From NCBI GenBank assembly GCA_937888485.1, contig CALAQQ010000291.1, positions 1 to 34,925 of the forward strand: a stretch of DNA of 34,925 nucleotides. Reading direction: 5' to 3'. The notes beneath the pieces are model-generated. The model made no database searches. It was not told the origin of the DNA and saw nothing but the letters and a program-made list of their open reading frames with translations. The DNA is from an uncultured Clostridia bacterium. Its GTDB lineage: Bacteria; Bacillota; Clostridia; Oscillospirales; Acutalibacteraceae. Positions within the stretch are counted from its first letter, which is position 1. Every line of letters starts with the position of its first letter. The position numbers and the translations under genes were made by a program. Below are positions 23,484 through 31,667 of the stretch, one piece after another.

Positions 23484-25094
23484 ATGGCAAAGAATCCTGA
23501 TTCTCAGTCAAACGCAAAAGCGTTTGAAGAACTCCGCCGAATGCAACTGGAACGGGAAGAAAATTCCGTTGCATCAAAAACTCAGGACCGCAGATATGTC
23601 GGAACAAAAGAATCGGTAGGATTCATAATCTGGACTGCTGCGCAAGGCTTTAATATCAATATTTTTTCAAACCGATTCATAACAAGCATTGTAGGTGTGG
23701 ACCTTGGTTTGCAGACTGTTGTCAATTCCATCAACAGCGTGTGGGATATTGTCAACGATTTTTTCTTCGGTGCGGTTATTGACAAAACAAGAACACGTTG
23801 GGGTAAGTTCAGACCCTATCTTATGTTCCTTGCAATTCCCGGCTGTATTCTGACCTGCCTTTATTGGCTTATGCCTCATCTTTTCGAGGGCACAACCCAG
23901 ACGGATTTTACAAAGCTTGTATTTTATCTGATTCTTACTATTGCCCGTGAAGGTATAACAACCTTCCAGACAATTTCAAGAACAGGTCTTATGTCAACCA
24001 TAACTCCCCATCCGAATGACAGAACAAGGCTGATTACCCTTGCAAACTTTGCCTCGGGATTCTTCGGCACAAAATTGCCTGAGCAGGCAGTAACCATTCT
24101 TATCGACGTTCTCAGAAGCATGTATCTCCACGATTCAGGTAAGCTTGCCAAAGCATATACGAATCTTTTCGTCGGTATGGGTTGTTTTACAACAATTGCA
24201 TCAAGCGCATCGTCGTTCTGGTTTTTCTACAACTCAAGCGAAAGAGTTATGCAGTCCATAAAAACACCGAGTGTTCTGATGTCAATAAAATCTGTTATCA
24301 GCAACAAGCCCTTGCTTCTGATAACTCTTTCGGATTTTCTCAGCGGATTTGCAATAAGCGGCAGCAAGGACGATTACTACACCGACGTTCTTCACTTCTC
24401 ATCAATGACGCTTGTCGCGGGTATCCCCGCCGCACCCTTAAGCCCTGTGAGTTATGCGTGGGTACCGTGGATGAGAAGACGTTTTTCGAGCAGACTGCTT
24501 TACATACTTGCCAAGGAAATCGGCTATATTCTTTATATTCCCGTTTTCCTTTTCGGCTGTATCGGTATGAAGAAGGATTATTCGGGCGGTATGTATCAGA
24601 AAGTTGTTCCCATGGGCATTGCCATGGCGATTTGGGAAATCATCTGGACTCTTTTTGTCGGCCTTATAGCCGTTATCGGAACAGAAATGTATAACGAGGC
24701 GATGGACTACTGCGAATGGAAAAACGGCTACCGCACAGAAGCTATGGCTTCCGTTGCCAAGGGTATAGCCGCCAAGGTTTCATCAAGCACAAGCGCCGTT
24801 GTTACAACAGCCATCAAAAAGATGATAGGCTATGAAGTAAACGCATTCAGAATGGGTACGGAGCAGACGGACAAGGTCAAATTCTTCCTTTTTGCAATGT
24901 TTACAATTATCCCTGCCGTAACGGGTTCACTCGGAATTATCCCCATGCTTTTCTACGACCTCAACAACGACAAAAAAGAAAGAATGTATTCCGAACTTCT
25001 TGAAAGGCGCAAACTGATGTCCGATGCTGTTGAAAGCGATAACGAGGATATGCTGAAGCTTGCAACAGAAACACAGATAAACATAGGTAAATAA
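23484..25094 (+). CDS. GPH-type (MFS_2) sodium/solute symporter
   Basis: A 536-residue membrane protein with about 12 hydrophobic helices of the glycoside-pentoside-hexuronide family. The signature loop between helices 2 and 3 reads DKTRTRWGKFRPYLMF, and the loop near helix 10-11 reads MYNEAMDYCEWKNGYRTEAMASV, matching the family D-Y-x-E-W-x-x-G-x-R element. Members use Na+ or H+ gradients to take up sugars, glycosides and some other solutes. Ribosome site GGAGGAG is at 23472-23478. It lies in one unit with the upstream ceramidase-like gene and ends at a bidirectional terminator. The extra soluble ends (about 30 residues N-terminal, 50 C-terminal) are charged. Substrate unknown. Confidence 0.85.
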   Translation: MAKNPDSQSNAKAFEELRRMQLEREENSVASKTQDRRYVGTKESVGFIIWTAAQGFNINIFSNRFITSIVGVDLGLQTVVNSINSVWDIVNDFFFGAVIDKTRTRWGKFRPYLMFLAIPGCILTCLYWLMPHLFEGTTQTDFTKLVFYLILTIAREGITTFQTISRTGLMSTITPHPNDRTRLITLANFASGFFGTKLPEQAVTILIDVLRSMYLHDSGKLAKAYTNLFVGMGCFTTIASSASSFWFFYNSSERVMQSIKTPSVLMSIKSVISNKPLLLITLSDFLSGFAISGSKDDYYTDVLHFSSMTLVAGIPAAPLSPVSYAWVPWMRRRFSSRLLYILAKEIGYILYIPVFLFGCIGMKKDYSGGMYQKVVPMGIAMAIWEIIWTLFVGLIAVIGTEMYNEAMDYCEWKNGYRTEAMASVAKGIAAKVSSSTSAVVTTAIKKMIGYEVNAFRMGTEQTDKVKFFLFAMFTIIPAVTGSLGIIPMLFYDLNNDKKERMYSELLERRKLMSDAVESDNEDMLKLATETQINIGK

Positions 25095-25106
25095 CAGAGA
25101 AAAATC

Positions 25107-25146
25107 AGCAGGCAACATCCTGAAAATGGTTGTTGCCTGCTTTACT
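25107..25146. terminator. Bidirectional terminator between convergent genes
   Basis: AGCAGGCAACA (25107-25117) pairs perfectly with TGTTGCCTGCT (25131-25141) over 11 bp. A T-rich tail follows on the forward strand (CTTTTT), and on the reverse strand the mirror tail GATTTTT. It can stop both the transporter unit and the long branched-chain amino acid operon. Confidence 0.92.
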
Positions 25147-25148
25147 TT

Positions 25149-26339
25149 TTATATAATATTTTCAACAAACTGCTTTGCCGCTCTTGCGGAGCGTGAACCT
25201 TTTTCGAGAGCAAACTGTTCCGCTTTTATTTCGAACTCATCTGTATCACATTTTATGCCTTTTTTGGCTGCAAGGCTGCGAACAATATCAAGATATGTTT
25301 CCTTGTTCGGTTTATTGAAAGTAATATGAATTCCGAATCTGTCGGAAAGGGAGATTATTTCCTGAACGGTATCGTTAAAATGAACGTCGTCACCCTCACG
25401 GTCGCTGAATTTTTCTTTGACAAGATGACGGCGGTTGCTTGTTGCATAAATCACAACGTTCTTTGATTTTGCCGATACCGAGCCTTCCAGAATCGCTTTG
25501 AGTGCGCTGAAATCATCGTCATCCTTCTGGAAAGATAAGTCGTCAATAAACAGAATGAATTTCAGCGGATTATCCGAAAGATCGTCAAGAATAATGGGGA
25601 TTTCGTGAAGCTGTTCTTTGCACACCTCGATTATCCGCAAGCCCTCTTTGTAAAGCTCGTTTACAACGGCTTTTACCGTTGAGGATTTACCAGTACCTGC
25701 ATCGCCCGTAAGAAGAATATTTGCCGCCGCTCTGCCTTCAAGCAGAGCTTTTGTGTTATCAAGAATAATTTTCTTTTCACGCCCATATCCGATAAGATCG
25801 GAAAGCGTGATTTCATCGGGATGCAGAACGGGAACAATTTTTTCGTTATCAATTCGGAACATATGATTCTTTGCATAAATTCCGTAACCGTATTTGCCGA
25901 TGTTCCTTGTCCTCTTTGCGTAGTCGTTTGCCAAATCAACTTTTTCAGCCTTGAAAACGGGCAGAAATCCGTTCCAATCAATCGCACTCTGAAGCTCGGC
26001 AGGGGTTAAATCCGCAACCGATTGCAGAATTTCAAGCTCTGCATCAACGCATTTTTTCATCGTGGGAGAACCCGATTTACCGCTGCCGAGAATCTTGACA
26101 TAAACGTTTTCGTTGTTGCTGACAACTGTGTGAATGTACCTCGCAAGGCTGACTTTGTTGTTTGCATATAAAGCTGAAACAAAATCAGAATAGCGGCTGA
26201 TTTTTTCAGATGTTTTGGCAGTATCAATACATTCAAGATATTTCATCAACTTGCTGATTACCGAATCAGAAAGCAACGCTCTGAAAATGCAAAGCGAATT
26301 AAGTTTTAAATATAATTCATTCAATCTTTCGTTCTTCAT
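25149..26339 (-). CDS. DUF815-family AAA+ ATPase
   Basis: A 396-residue protein with a variable helical N-terminal half and a C-terminal AAA+ ATPase: PVLHPDEITLSDLIGYGREK, Walker A TGDAGTGKSSTVKA, Walker B FILFIDDLSF, sensor 1 YATSNRRHLV and a sensor 2-like KGSRSARAAKQF. This order is typical of the DUF815 family, common in Firmicutes and of unknown role. Its ATG (26339-26337) overlaps the ilvD stop as ATGA, so it is translated from the end of the ilv operon. Its job there is not known, and the link may be accidental. It ends just before the shared terminator. Confidence 0.85.
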   Translation of the reverse strand: MKNERLNELYLKLNSLCIFRALLSDSVISKLMKYLECIDTAKTSEKISRYSDFVSALYANNKVSLARYIHTVVSNNENVYVKILGSGKSGSPTMKKCVDAELEILQSVADLTPAELQSAIDWNGFLPVFKAEKVDLANDYAKRTRNIGKYGYGIYAKNHMFRIDNEKIVPVLHPDEITLSDLIGYGREKKIILDNTKALLEGRAAANILLTGDAGTGKSSTVKAVVNELYKEGLRIIEVCKEQLHEIPIILDDLSDNPLKFILFIDDLSFQKDDDDFSALKAILEGSVSAKSKNVVIYATSNRRHLVKEKFSDREGDDVHFNDTVQEIISLSDRFGIHITFNKPNKETYLDIVRSLAAKKGIKCDTDEFEIKAEQFALEKGSRSARAAKQFVENII

Positions 26340-27991
26340 TTCAGAATTGCACCCTCCGCTCCGCTCGAAACAAGTGCAGCGTATCTTTTAAGGTAACCCG
26401 AAAGCTCTTTTTTCTTTGGAACAAAGTTTTTCATTCTTTCGGCAAGAATATCTTCGTCAACCTTGAGTTCAAGCTTGTTTTCGGGGATATTGATGCTGAT
26501 AATGTCGCCGTTTTCAACAATACCTATCATACCGCCGCTTGCCGCTTCGGGCGAAACGTGACCGATGCAGGCGCCTCTTGTTGCACCACTGAATCTGCCG
26601 TCTGTGACAAGTGCAACGCTGCTTCCGAGACCCATTCCCATAATAGCTGACGTTGGGTTGAGCATCTCTCTCATACCCGGTCCGCCTTTCGGACCCTCGT
26701 AACGGATAACAACAACGTCACCCGACTTAATTTTGCCTGCATTGATTGCCACCTGAGCATCTTCTTCGCAGTCAAAAACTCTTGCAGGACCTTCGTGAAC
26801 AAGCATTTCAGGCAGAACCGCAGAACGCTTGACAACGCTGCCGTCAGGTGCGAGGTTTCCCCTGAGCACAGCGATTCCGCCTGTTTCGCTGTAAGGATTA
26901 TCAACTGGTCTGATTACGTTGGGGTCAAGATTTATACATCCTTCTATGTTTTCACCAACTGTTTTGCCCGTTACGGTGATGCAATCGAGGTTGAGCAGAT
27001 TTTTCTTTGAAAGCTCGTTCATAACGGCATAAACGCCGCCTGCTTCGTCAAGCTCTTCAATATATGTTCTGCCTGCGGGTGCAAGGTGGCAGAGATTCGG
27101 AGTTTTTGCGCTTATCTTATTGGCAATATCAAGATTAATTTCAATTCCGCATTCGTGAGCAATAGCAGGAAGATGAAGCATGCTGTTGGTTGAACAGCCG
27201 AGAGCCATATCAACCGTCAGAGCGTTCATAAATGCTTCTTCGGTCATAATGTCACGGGGACGGATATCCTTTTTAACCATATCCATAACCGCCATACCTG
27301 CATGCTTTGCAAGTTCGATTCTTGCGGAATAAACTGCAGGAATCGTTCCGTTGCCCCGAAGTCCCATACCGATAGCTTCGGTCAGGCAGTTCATTGAATT
27401 TGCGGTATACATACCCGAGCACGAGCCGCAGGTCGGGCAGGTTTTACATTCATATTCACGAAGTTTTTCTTCGGTGATTTTGCCTGCACCATATTCGCCG
27501 ACGGCTTCAAAGATTGATGAAAGGCTAGTTTTTGCGCCGTTCACTCTGCCTGCAAGCATCGGACCTCCGCTGACAAAAACCGTCGGTATATTCAGCCTTG
27601 CCGCCGCCATAAGCAGACCCGGAACATTCTTATCGCAGTTGGGCACCATAACAAGAGCGTCAAAGCCGTGAGCAAGAGCCATCGCTTCGGTTGAATCGGC
27701 AATAAGGTCACGGGTAACGAGCGAATACTTCATGCCCGTGTGACCCATCGCTATGCCGTCGCAGACCGCTATTGCAGGGAAAACAATCGGTGTTCCGCCC
27801 GCCATTGCAACGCCGAGCTTGACGGCCTCGACGATTTTATCTATGTTCATATGACCGGGCACGATTTCGTTATATGAGCTGACTATTCCGACAAGCGGTC
27901 TTTCCATTTCTTCGTCAGTCAGACCAAGTGCGTGATATAACGCTCTGTGCGGTGCGTTCTGTGTTCCGAATTTAAGAGAATCACTTTTCAT
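26336..27991 (-). CDS. ilvD: Dihydroxy-acid dehydratase
   Basis: The third common step of valine, leucine and isoleucine synthesis, dehydrating 2,3-dihydroxy acids to 2-oxoacids with an iron-sulfur cluster. The protein has 551 residues, normal length. Cluster-binding Cys occur in VCDGIAMGH, VPNCDKNVPG and KTCPTCGSCSGMYTANSMN. The C-terminal part has GPKGGPGMREML, DGRFSGATRGACIGHVSPEA and the end SSGAEGA. It begins 14 bases after ilvC, with an AAGGA ribosome site, and overlaps the next gene by ATGA. Confidence 0.97.
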   Translation of the reverse strand: MKSDSLKFGTQNAPHRALYHALGLTDEEMERPLVGIVSSYNEIVPGHMNIDKIVEAVKLGVAMAGGTPIVFPAIAVCDGIAMGHTGMKYSLVTRDLIADSTEAMALAHGFDALVMVPNCDKNVPGLLMAAARLNIPTVFVSGGPMLAGRVNGAKTSLSSIFEAVGEYGAGKITEEKLREYECKTCPTCGSCSGMYTANSMNCLTEAIGMGLRGNGTIPAVYSARIELAKHAGMAVMDMVKKDIRPRDIMTEEAFMNALTVDMALGCSTNSMLHLPAIAHECGIEINLDIANKISAKTPNLCHLAPAGRTYIEELDEAGGVYAVMNELSKKNLLNLDCITVTGKTVGENIEGCINLDPNVIRPVDNPYSETGGIAVLRGNLAPDGSVVKRSAVLPEMLVHEGPARVFDCEEDAQVAINAGKIKSGDVVVIRYEGPKGGPGMREMLNPTSAIMGMGLGSSVALVTDGRFSGATRGACIGHVSPEAASGGMIGIVENGDIISINIPENKLELKVDEDILAERMKNFVPKKKELSGYLKRYAALVSSGAEGAILK

Positions 27992-28005
27992 AAAATCAAT
28001 CCTTA

Positions 28006-29022
28006 TCAGTTATTGATGAGTTTATCTTCGCCGTTCCAGCTGTAAAGCTTTCTGATATCCTCGCCGACGGTTTCTGACGGATGCTCGCTTGCGATTTTAC
28101 GCATTGCGTTGAAATGAACCTGACTTCCTGCATCGGACATATCAAGCAGGAATTCCTTTGCAAACGTGCCGTCCTGAATTTCCTTGAGTATTTTTTTCAT
28201 TGTTTTCTTGGTTTCTTCGGTTATGATTTTGGGACCTGTTACGTAGTCGCCGTATTCAGCAGTGTTGGAAATTGAATATCTCATTCCTGCAAAGCCGCTC
28301 TGATAGATAAGATCAACGATAAGCTTCATTTCGTGGATGCATTCAAAATATGCATTTCGGGGGTCATAGCCTGCTTCAACAAGAGTTTCAAAACCTGCCT
28401 GCATAAGAGCGCATACTCCGCCGCAGAGAACAGCCTGCTCACCGAAAAGGTCTGTTTCTGTTTCGGTTCTGAAATTGGTTTCAAGAACACCCGCTCTTGC
28501 GCCGCCGATACCGAGCGCATAAGCAAGACCGATATCCCATGCATCGCCCGTTGCATCCTGCTCAACAGCGATAAGACAAGGAACACCTTTGCCTGCCTGA
28601 TATTCGCTTCTGACGGTGTGACCGGGACCCTTGGGCGCAATCATAATAACGTTGACGTTCTTCGGGGGCTTGATGCAGCCGAAATGAATGTTGAAGCCGT
28701 GTGCAAATGCGAGGGTTTTGCCTTCGGTGAGGTTAGGTTCAATGCTTTCTTTATAGAGCTTTGCCTGCTTTTCGTCATTGATAAGAATCATGATAACGTC
28801 GGCGTTCTTTGCGGCATCGGCGGAGGTCATAACCTTAAGCCCCTGCGCTTCGGCTTTTGCCCAGCTCTTTGAGCCTTCGTAAAGACCGACTATAACGTTA
28901 ACTCCGCTGTCTTTAAGATTGAGTGCGTGAGCGTGACCCTGCGAGCCGTAACCGATAATTGCAACGGTTTTGCCGCTTAACTTCTGAAGATTGCAATCCT
29001 GCTGATAAAATATTCTTGCCAT
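28006..29022 (-). CDS. ilvC: Ketol-acid reductoisomerase
   Basis: Converts acetolactate or acetohydroxybutyrate to dihydroxy acids. It is a 338-residue, short class I enzyme. The Rossmann motif is GYGSQGHAHALNL (24-36). The catalytic region has APKGPGHTVRSEY, ETDLFGEQAVLCGG (Mg2+ acids) and ECIHEMKLIVDLIYQSG. The cofactor loop reads VGLYEGSKSW (45-54): Ser51 and Ser53, which bind the NADPH 2'-phosphate in relatives, are kept, while the Arg usual at position 48 is Tyr. It lies 13 bases after ilvN with an AGAGGT ribosome site. Confidence 0.97.
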   Translation of the reverse strand: MARIFYQQDCNLQKLSGKTVAIIGYGSQGHAHALNLKDSGVNVIVGLYEGSKSWAKAEAQGLKVMTSADAAKNADVIMILINDEKQAKLYKESIEPNLTEGKTLAFAHGFNIHFGCIKPPKNVNVIMIAPKGPGHTVRSEYQAGKGVPCLIAVEQDATGDAWDIGLAYALGIGGARAGVLETNFRTETETDLFGEQAVLCGGVCALMQAGFETLVEAGYDPRNAYFECIHEMKLIVDLIYQSGFAGMRYSISNTAEYGDYVTGPKIITEETKKTMKKILKEIQDGTFAKEFLLDMSDAGSQVHFNAMRKIASEHPSETVGEDIRKLYSWNGEDKLINN

Positions 29023-29035
29023 AATAATTACCTCT

Positions 29036-29542
29036 TTAAAGATTTAAATTTTGACGCAGTATCGAACTGCCTTTTTCTATTGATGCCGTTCCTGTACGGC
29101 AGATTTCAAGGATAGTAAAATCCTTCATAAGAGAAATAAAATCGTCCATTTTTGCTCCGTTACCGATAAGCCTCAAAACAATGGAATCACGGGAATAATC
29201 AATGGTTTCCGCTTTGAACGCCTCTGCCGCCGAATGAATTTCTTCCCTTGCGGCAGGGTCGTTTTTCAGTTTAATGAGCATCAGCTCACAGCTTAAGGAA
29301 TTTTCATTTGTCAGCTCTTTTATTGAGCATACGTCGGGCAGTTTATAAAGCTGATTTACAAGCTGAACCTTGCCTTCTTCTTCGCCGTCAAAGCTGAACG
29401 TGATTCGAGAAAATTCAGCCGATTCCGTTTCGCTTGCGGTTATTGAGCTTATGTTAAACTGCCTTCTTCTGAACATACTCGTAAGGCGATTAAGAACACC
29501 GAACTGATTTCTCACAAGCACAGCCAAAGTATATCTGTTCAT
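29036..29542 (-). CDS. ilvN: Acetolactate synthase small (regulatory) subunit
   Basis: A 168-residue regulatory partner of IlvB that gives feedback inhibition by valine or other branched-chain amino acids. The N-terminal ACT domain (about 1-75) reads YTLAVLVRNQFGVLNRLTSM, then FNISSITASETE, the usual effector-binding face. A second ferredoxin-like domain follows (SCELMLIKLKNDPAAREEI, ILEICRTGTASIEKG). Its ATG overlaps the ilvB stop as ATGA, giving coupled, balanced translation. Confidence 0.95.
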   Translation of the reverse strand: MNRYTLAVLVRNQFGVLNRLTSMFRRRQFNISSITASETESAEFSRITFSFDGEEEGKVQLVNQLYKLPDVCSIKELTNENSLSCELMLIKLKNDPAAREEIHSAAEAFKAETIDYSRDSIVLRLIGNGAKMDDFISLMKDFTILEICRTGTASIEKGSSILRQNLNL

Positions 29543-31212
29543 TTTATCGCCTCCAATTCTGTCATAATATTGTCCATACTGCCACCCGGCGGAAGCATTG
29601 GAAGAACAAATTCATCTTTATCAATCATACAGTCAACAACAAATGTTCCGTTATATGAAAATGCTTTTTCAAGAGCATTCTCTAACTCATCAACATTTGT
29701 TGCCGCCATACCGTCTGCACCGAAAGCCTTTGCAAGCCCTACAAAATCGGTTTTACGGTTAAGAACGGTGTTTGAATAATGCTTATCATAGAAAAGAGTC
29801 TGCCATTGACGGACCATACCGAGAACGCCGTTGTTCATAATCAATACGACAAGCGGAACGTTATAAGTAACTGCGGTTGCAAGCTCCTGAAGAGTCATTC
29901 CGAAGCTGCCGTCTCCCGTTACAAGAACACTTCTCTCCTTTGTTCCGAATGCCGCACCGAATGCCGCACCCATTCCGAAGCCCATAGTGCCAAGTCCGCC
30001 GCTCGAAACAAAACGACGTGAAGTTTTGAATTTAAGGTTTTGTGCCGACCACATCTGATGCTGACCGACATCGGTGCAAACGGCGGTGTTCTCGCCGAGA
30101 TATTTGTTGAGGGTCAGAATTGCATTTCTCGGTGTAAGACCTTCACGGTTATCGGTAAAGTGTTCCTCATCTTTCAGAAAATCAGCCACTTTTGCCGCCC
30201 ATTCGGGCTTTTTATCTTCATTCACCAAAGGCAGAAGCTTTTGAAGTGTGAGCTTCACGTCACCGCGAAGTCCGCAGGCAGCATTGACAGTTTTGCACAG
30301 CTCCGAGCCGTCAACGTCAATGTGAATGATTTTTGCGCCCGTTGCAAACTTCTGGCGGTTGCCCGTAACACGGTCATTAAAACGTACACCGAGAGAAATT
30401 ATACAGTCCGAATTGTGCATCGCCATTGACGATGCATAGTGACCATGCATTCCCTGCATACCGAGAAATCTCGGATTATCCGTCGGGATTGCGGAAAGCC
30501 CCATAAGAGAGCAACCGACGGGAGCATCAATTTTTTCAGCAAGAGCAAGCATTTCTTCCTGCGCATCTGCGGTTATAAGTCCGCCGCCGAAATAGATAAA
30601 CGGACGTTTTGCAGAGTTTATCAGCTTTGCCGCTTCTTCGATTCTGATATCCTTTGCGGCGTGGCTTTTTTCTTTTTCTGCAGGCGACTTCGGTTCGTAT
30701 TCACACGTTGCAATCTGAACGTCCTTCGGTACGTCAATGAGTACAGGTCCCGGTCTGTCCGACTTTGCAAGCACAAACGCTTCACGGATTGTGTCCGCAA
30801 GGTTTTCAACCTCGCCTACAAAATAATTATGTTTGGTTATCGGCAAAGTCACGCCCGTTATGTCAATCTCCTGAAAACTGTCCGAGCCTATCTGGGTTGT
30901 CGGAACGTTGCCGCAGATTGCAACCATCGGGATTGAGTCAAGATAAGCGGTTGCGATGCCCGTTACAAGATTTGTTGCACCCGGACCCGACGTTGAAATA
31001 ACAACGCCAACCTTACCCGTAGTGCGTGCATATCCGTCTGCGGCGTGTGCCGCACCTTGCTCATGGGCGGTGAGGATATGCGTTATTTCGTTCTGATATT
31101 TATAAAGCGAATCGTAAACGTTCAGAATCTGACCGCCGGGGTAACCGAAAACGGTTTCGCACCCTTGCTCAATCAGGGTTCTGACGATTATATCCGCACC
31201 TGATAATTTCAC
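29539..31212 (-). CDS. ilvB: Acetolactate synthase large (catalytic) subunit
   Basis: A ThDP-dependent enzyme making acetolactate and acetohydroxybutyrate. I start it at GTG 31212 (MKLSGADIIV, 557 residues). The longer reading from TTG 31230 would start upstream of the AGAGGAAG ribosome site (about 31227-31220) and add six unconserved residues. Domains in order: ThDP pyrimidine-binding with VFGYPGGQ and catalytic Glu in AHEQGAAHAADGYAR; a central FAD-binding domain (about 190-330); and the ThDP diphosphate domain with GDGSFGMTLQELATA through IMNN. It is preceded by a 21-codon small ORF ending 4 bases before the GTG. Confidence 0.96.
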   Translation of the reverse strand: MKLSGADIIVRTLIEQGCETVFGYPGGQILNVYDSLYKYQNEITHILTAHEQGAAHAADGYARTTGKVGVVISTSGPGATNLVTGIATAYLDSIPMVAICGNVPTTQIGSDSFQEIDITGVTLPITKHNYFVGEVENLADTIREAFVLAKSDRPGPVLIDVPKDVQIATCEYEPKSPAEKEKSHAAKDIRIEEAAKLINSAKRPFIYFGGGLITADAQEEMLALAEKIDAPVGCSLMGLSAIPTDNPRFLGMQGMHGHYASSMAMHNSDCIISLGVRFNDRVTGNRQKFATGAKIIHIDVDGSELCKTVNAACGLRGDVKLTLQKLLPLVNEDKKPEWAAKVADFLKDEEHFTDNREGLTPRNAILTLNKYLGENTAVCTDVGQHQMWSAQNLKFKTSRRFVSSGGLGTMGFGMGAAFGAAFGTKERSVLVTGDGSFGMTLQELATAVTYNVPLVVLIMNNGVLGMVRQWQTLFYDKHYSNTVLNRKTDFVGLAKAFGADGMAATNVDELENALEKAFSYNGTFVVDCMIDKDEFVLPMLPPGGSMDNIMTELEAIK

Positions 31213-31216
31213 ATTA

Positions 31217-31282
31217 TCACTTCCTCTCAAGTTTTATTTCTACGGGATAATATCCCACTCGGTATTTGGTTGAGTCCATCAT
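31217..31282 (-). CDS. Candidate 21-residue small protein or leader peptide between ridA and ilvB
   Basis: On the reverse strand an ATG at 31282 overlaps the ridA stop as ATGA. It is preceded by GGAGG with 7-base spacing. It opens a frame of 21 codons beginning MMDSTKYRVGYYP and ending KLERK, with TGA at 31219-31217, four bases before the ilvB GTG. The perfect ribosome site and overlap at one end and close junction at the other are what one expects of a translated small ORF that couples ribosome flow from ridA to ilvB. Composition (Lys/Arg/Tyr-rich) suggests a soluble basic peptide. No homologue is known to me. It could also be a chance frame serving only translational coupling. Confidence 0.5.
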   Translation of the reverse strand: MMDSTKYRVGYYPVEIKLERK

Positions 31283-31656
31283 TTCAATACCTCCGCAACC
31301 GTATCAATTTCAACAAGCACGTTTTTCGGAAGTTCTTTAACTGCAACGCAAGAGCGTGCAGGCTTGCCCGTGAAATATCTGCCGTAAACCTCGTTGAATG
31401 CGGCAAAATCACTCATATCCTTAAGAAAACAAACTGTTTTGACAACATTTTCAAGATTGCTGTCTGCCGCTTCAAGAACAGCTTTTATGTTTTTACAGAC
31501 CTGCTCGGTCTGCTCTGTTATTGTCTGTGCTTCAACTAAACCGCTTTCGGGGTTAATCGCTATCTGACCCGATGTGAAAACAAGTCCGTTTGTAACAATT
31601 GCCTGCGAATATGGGCCGATTGCATCGGGTGCGTTTTTGGTATATACAACATTCAT
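31279..31656 (-). CDS. ridA: RidA-family reactive enamine/imine deaminase
   Basis: A 125-residue YjgF/YER057c/UK114 protein. Characteristic segments are NAPDAIGPYSQAIVTNGLVFTSGQIAINP, EQTEQVCKNIKAVLEAA and PARSCVAVKELPKNVLVEID, including the conserved Arg that binds the substrate carboxylate. RidA hydrolyses the 2-aminoacrylate and 2-aminocrotonate that leak from PLP-dependent dehydratases. It lies 11 bases after ilvA, whose reaction produces that intermediate, so the pairing makes clear metabolic sense. AAGGAGAA ribosome site precedes its ATG. Confidence 0.95.
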   Translation of the reverse strand: MNVVYTKNAPDAIGPYSQAIVTNGLVFTSGQIAINPESGLVEAQTITEQTEQVCKNIKAVLEAADSNLENVVKTVCFLKDMSDFAAFNEVYGRYFTGKPARSCVAVKELPKNVLVEIDTVAEVLK

Positions 31657-31667
31657 AATGATTCTCC

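Noticed and set aside
22723..23607. A 294-codon reverse open frame across the end of the ceramidase gene
   Set aside because: Antisense to two genes with good ribosome sites and conserved domains. The translation shows no recognisable family.
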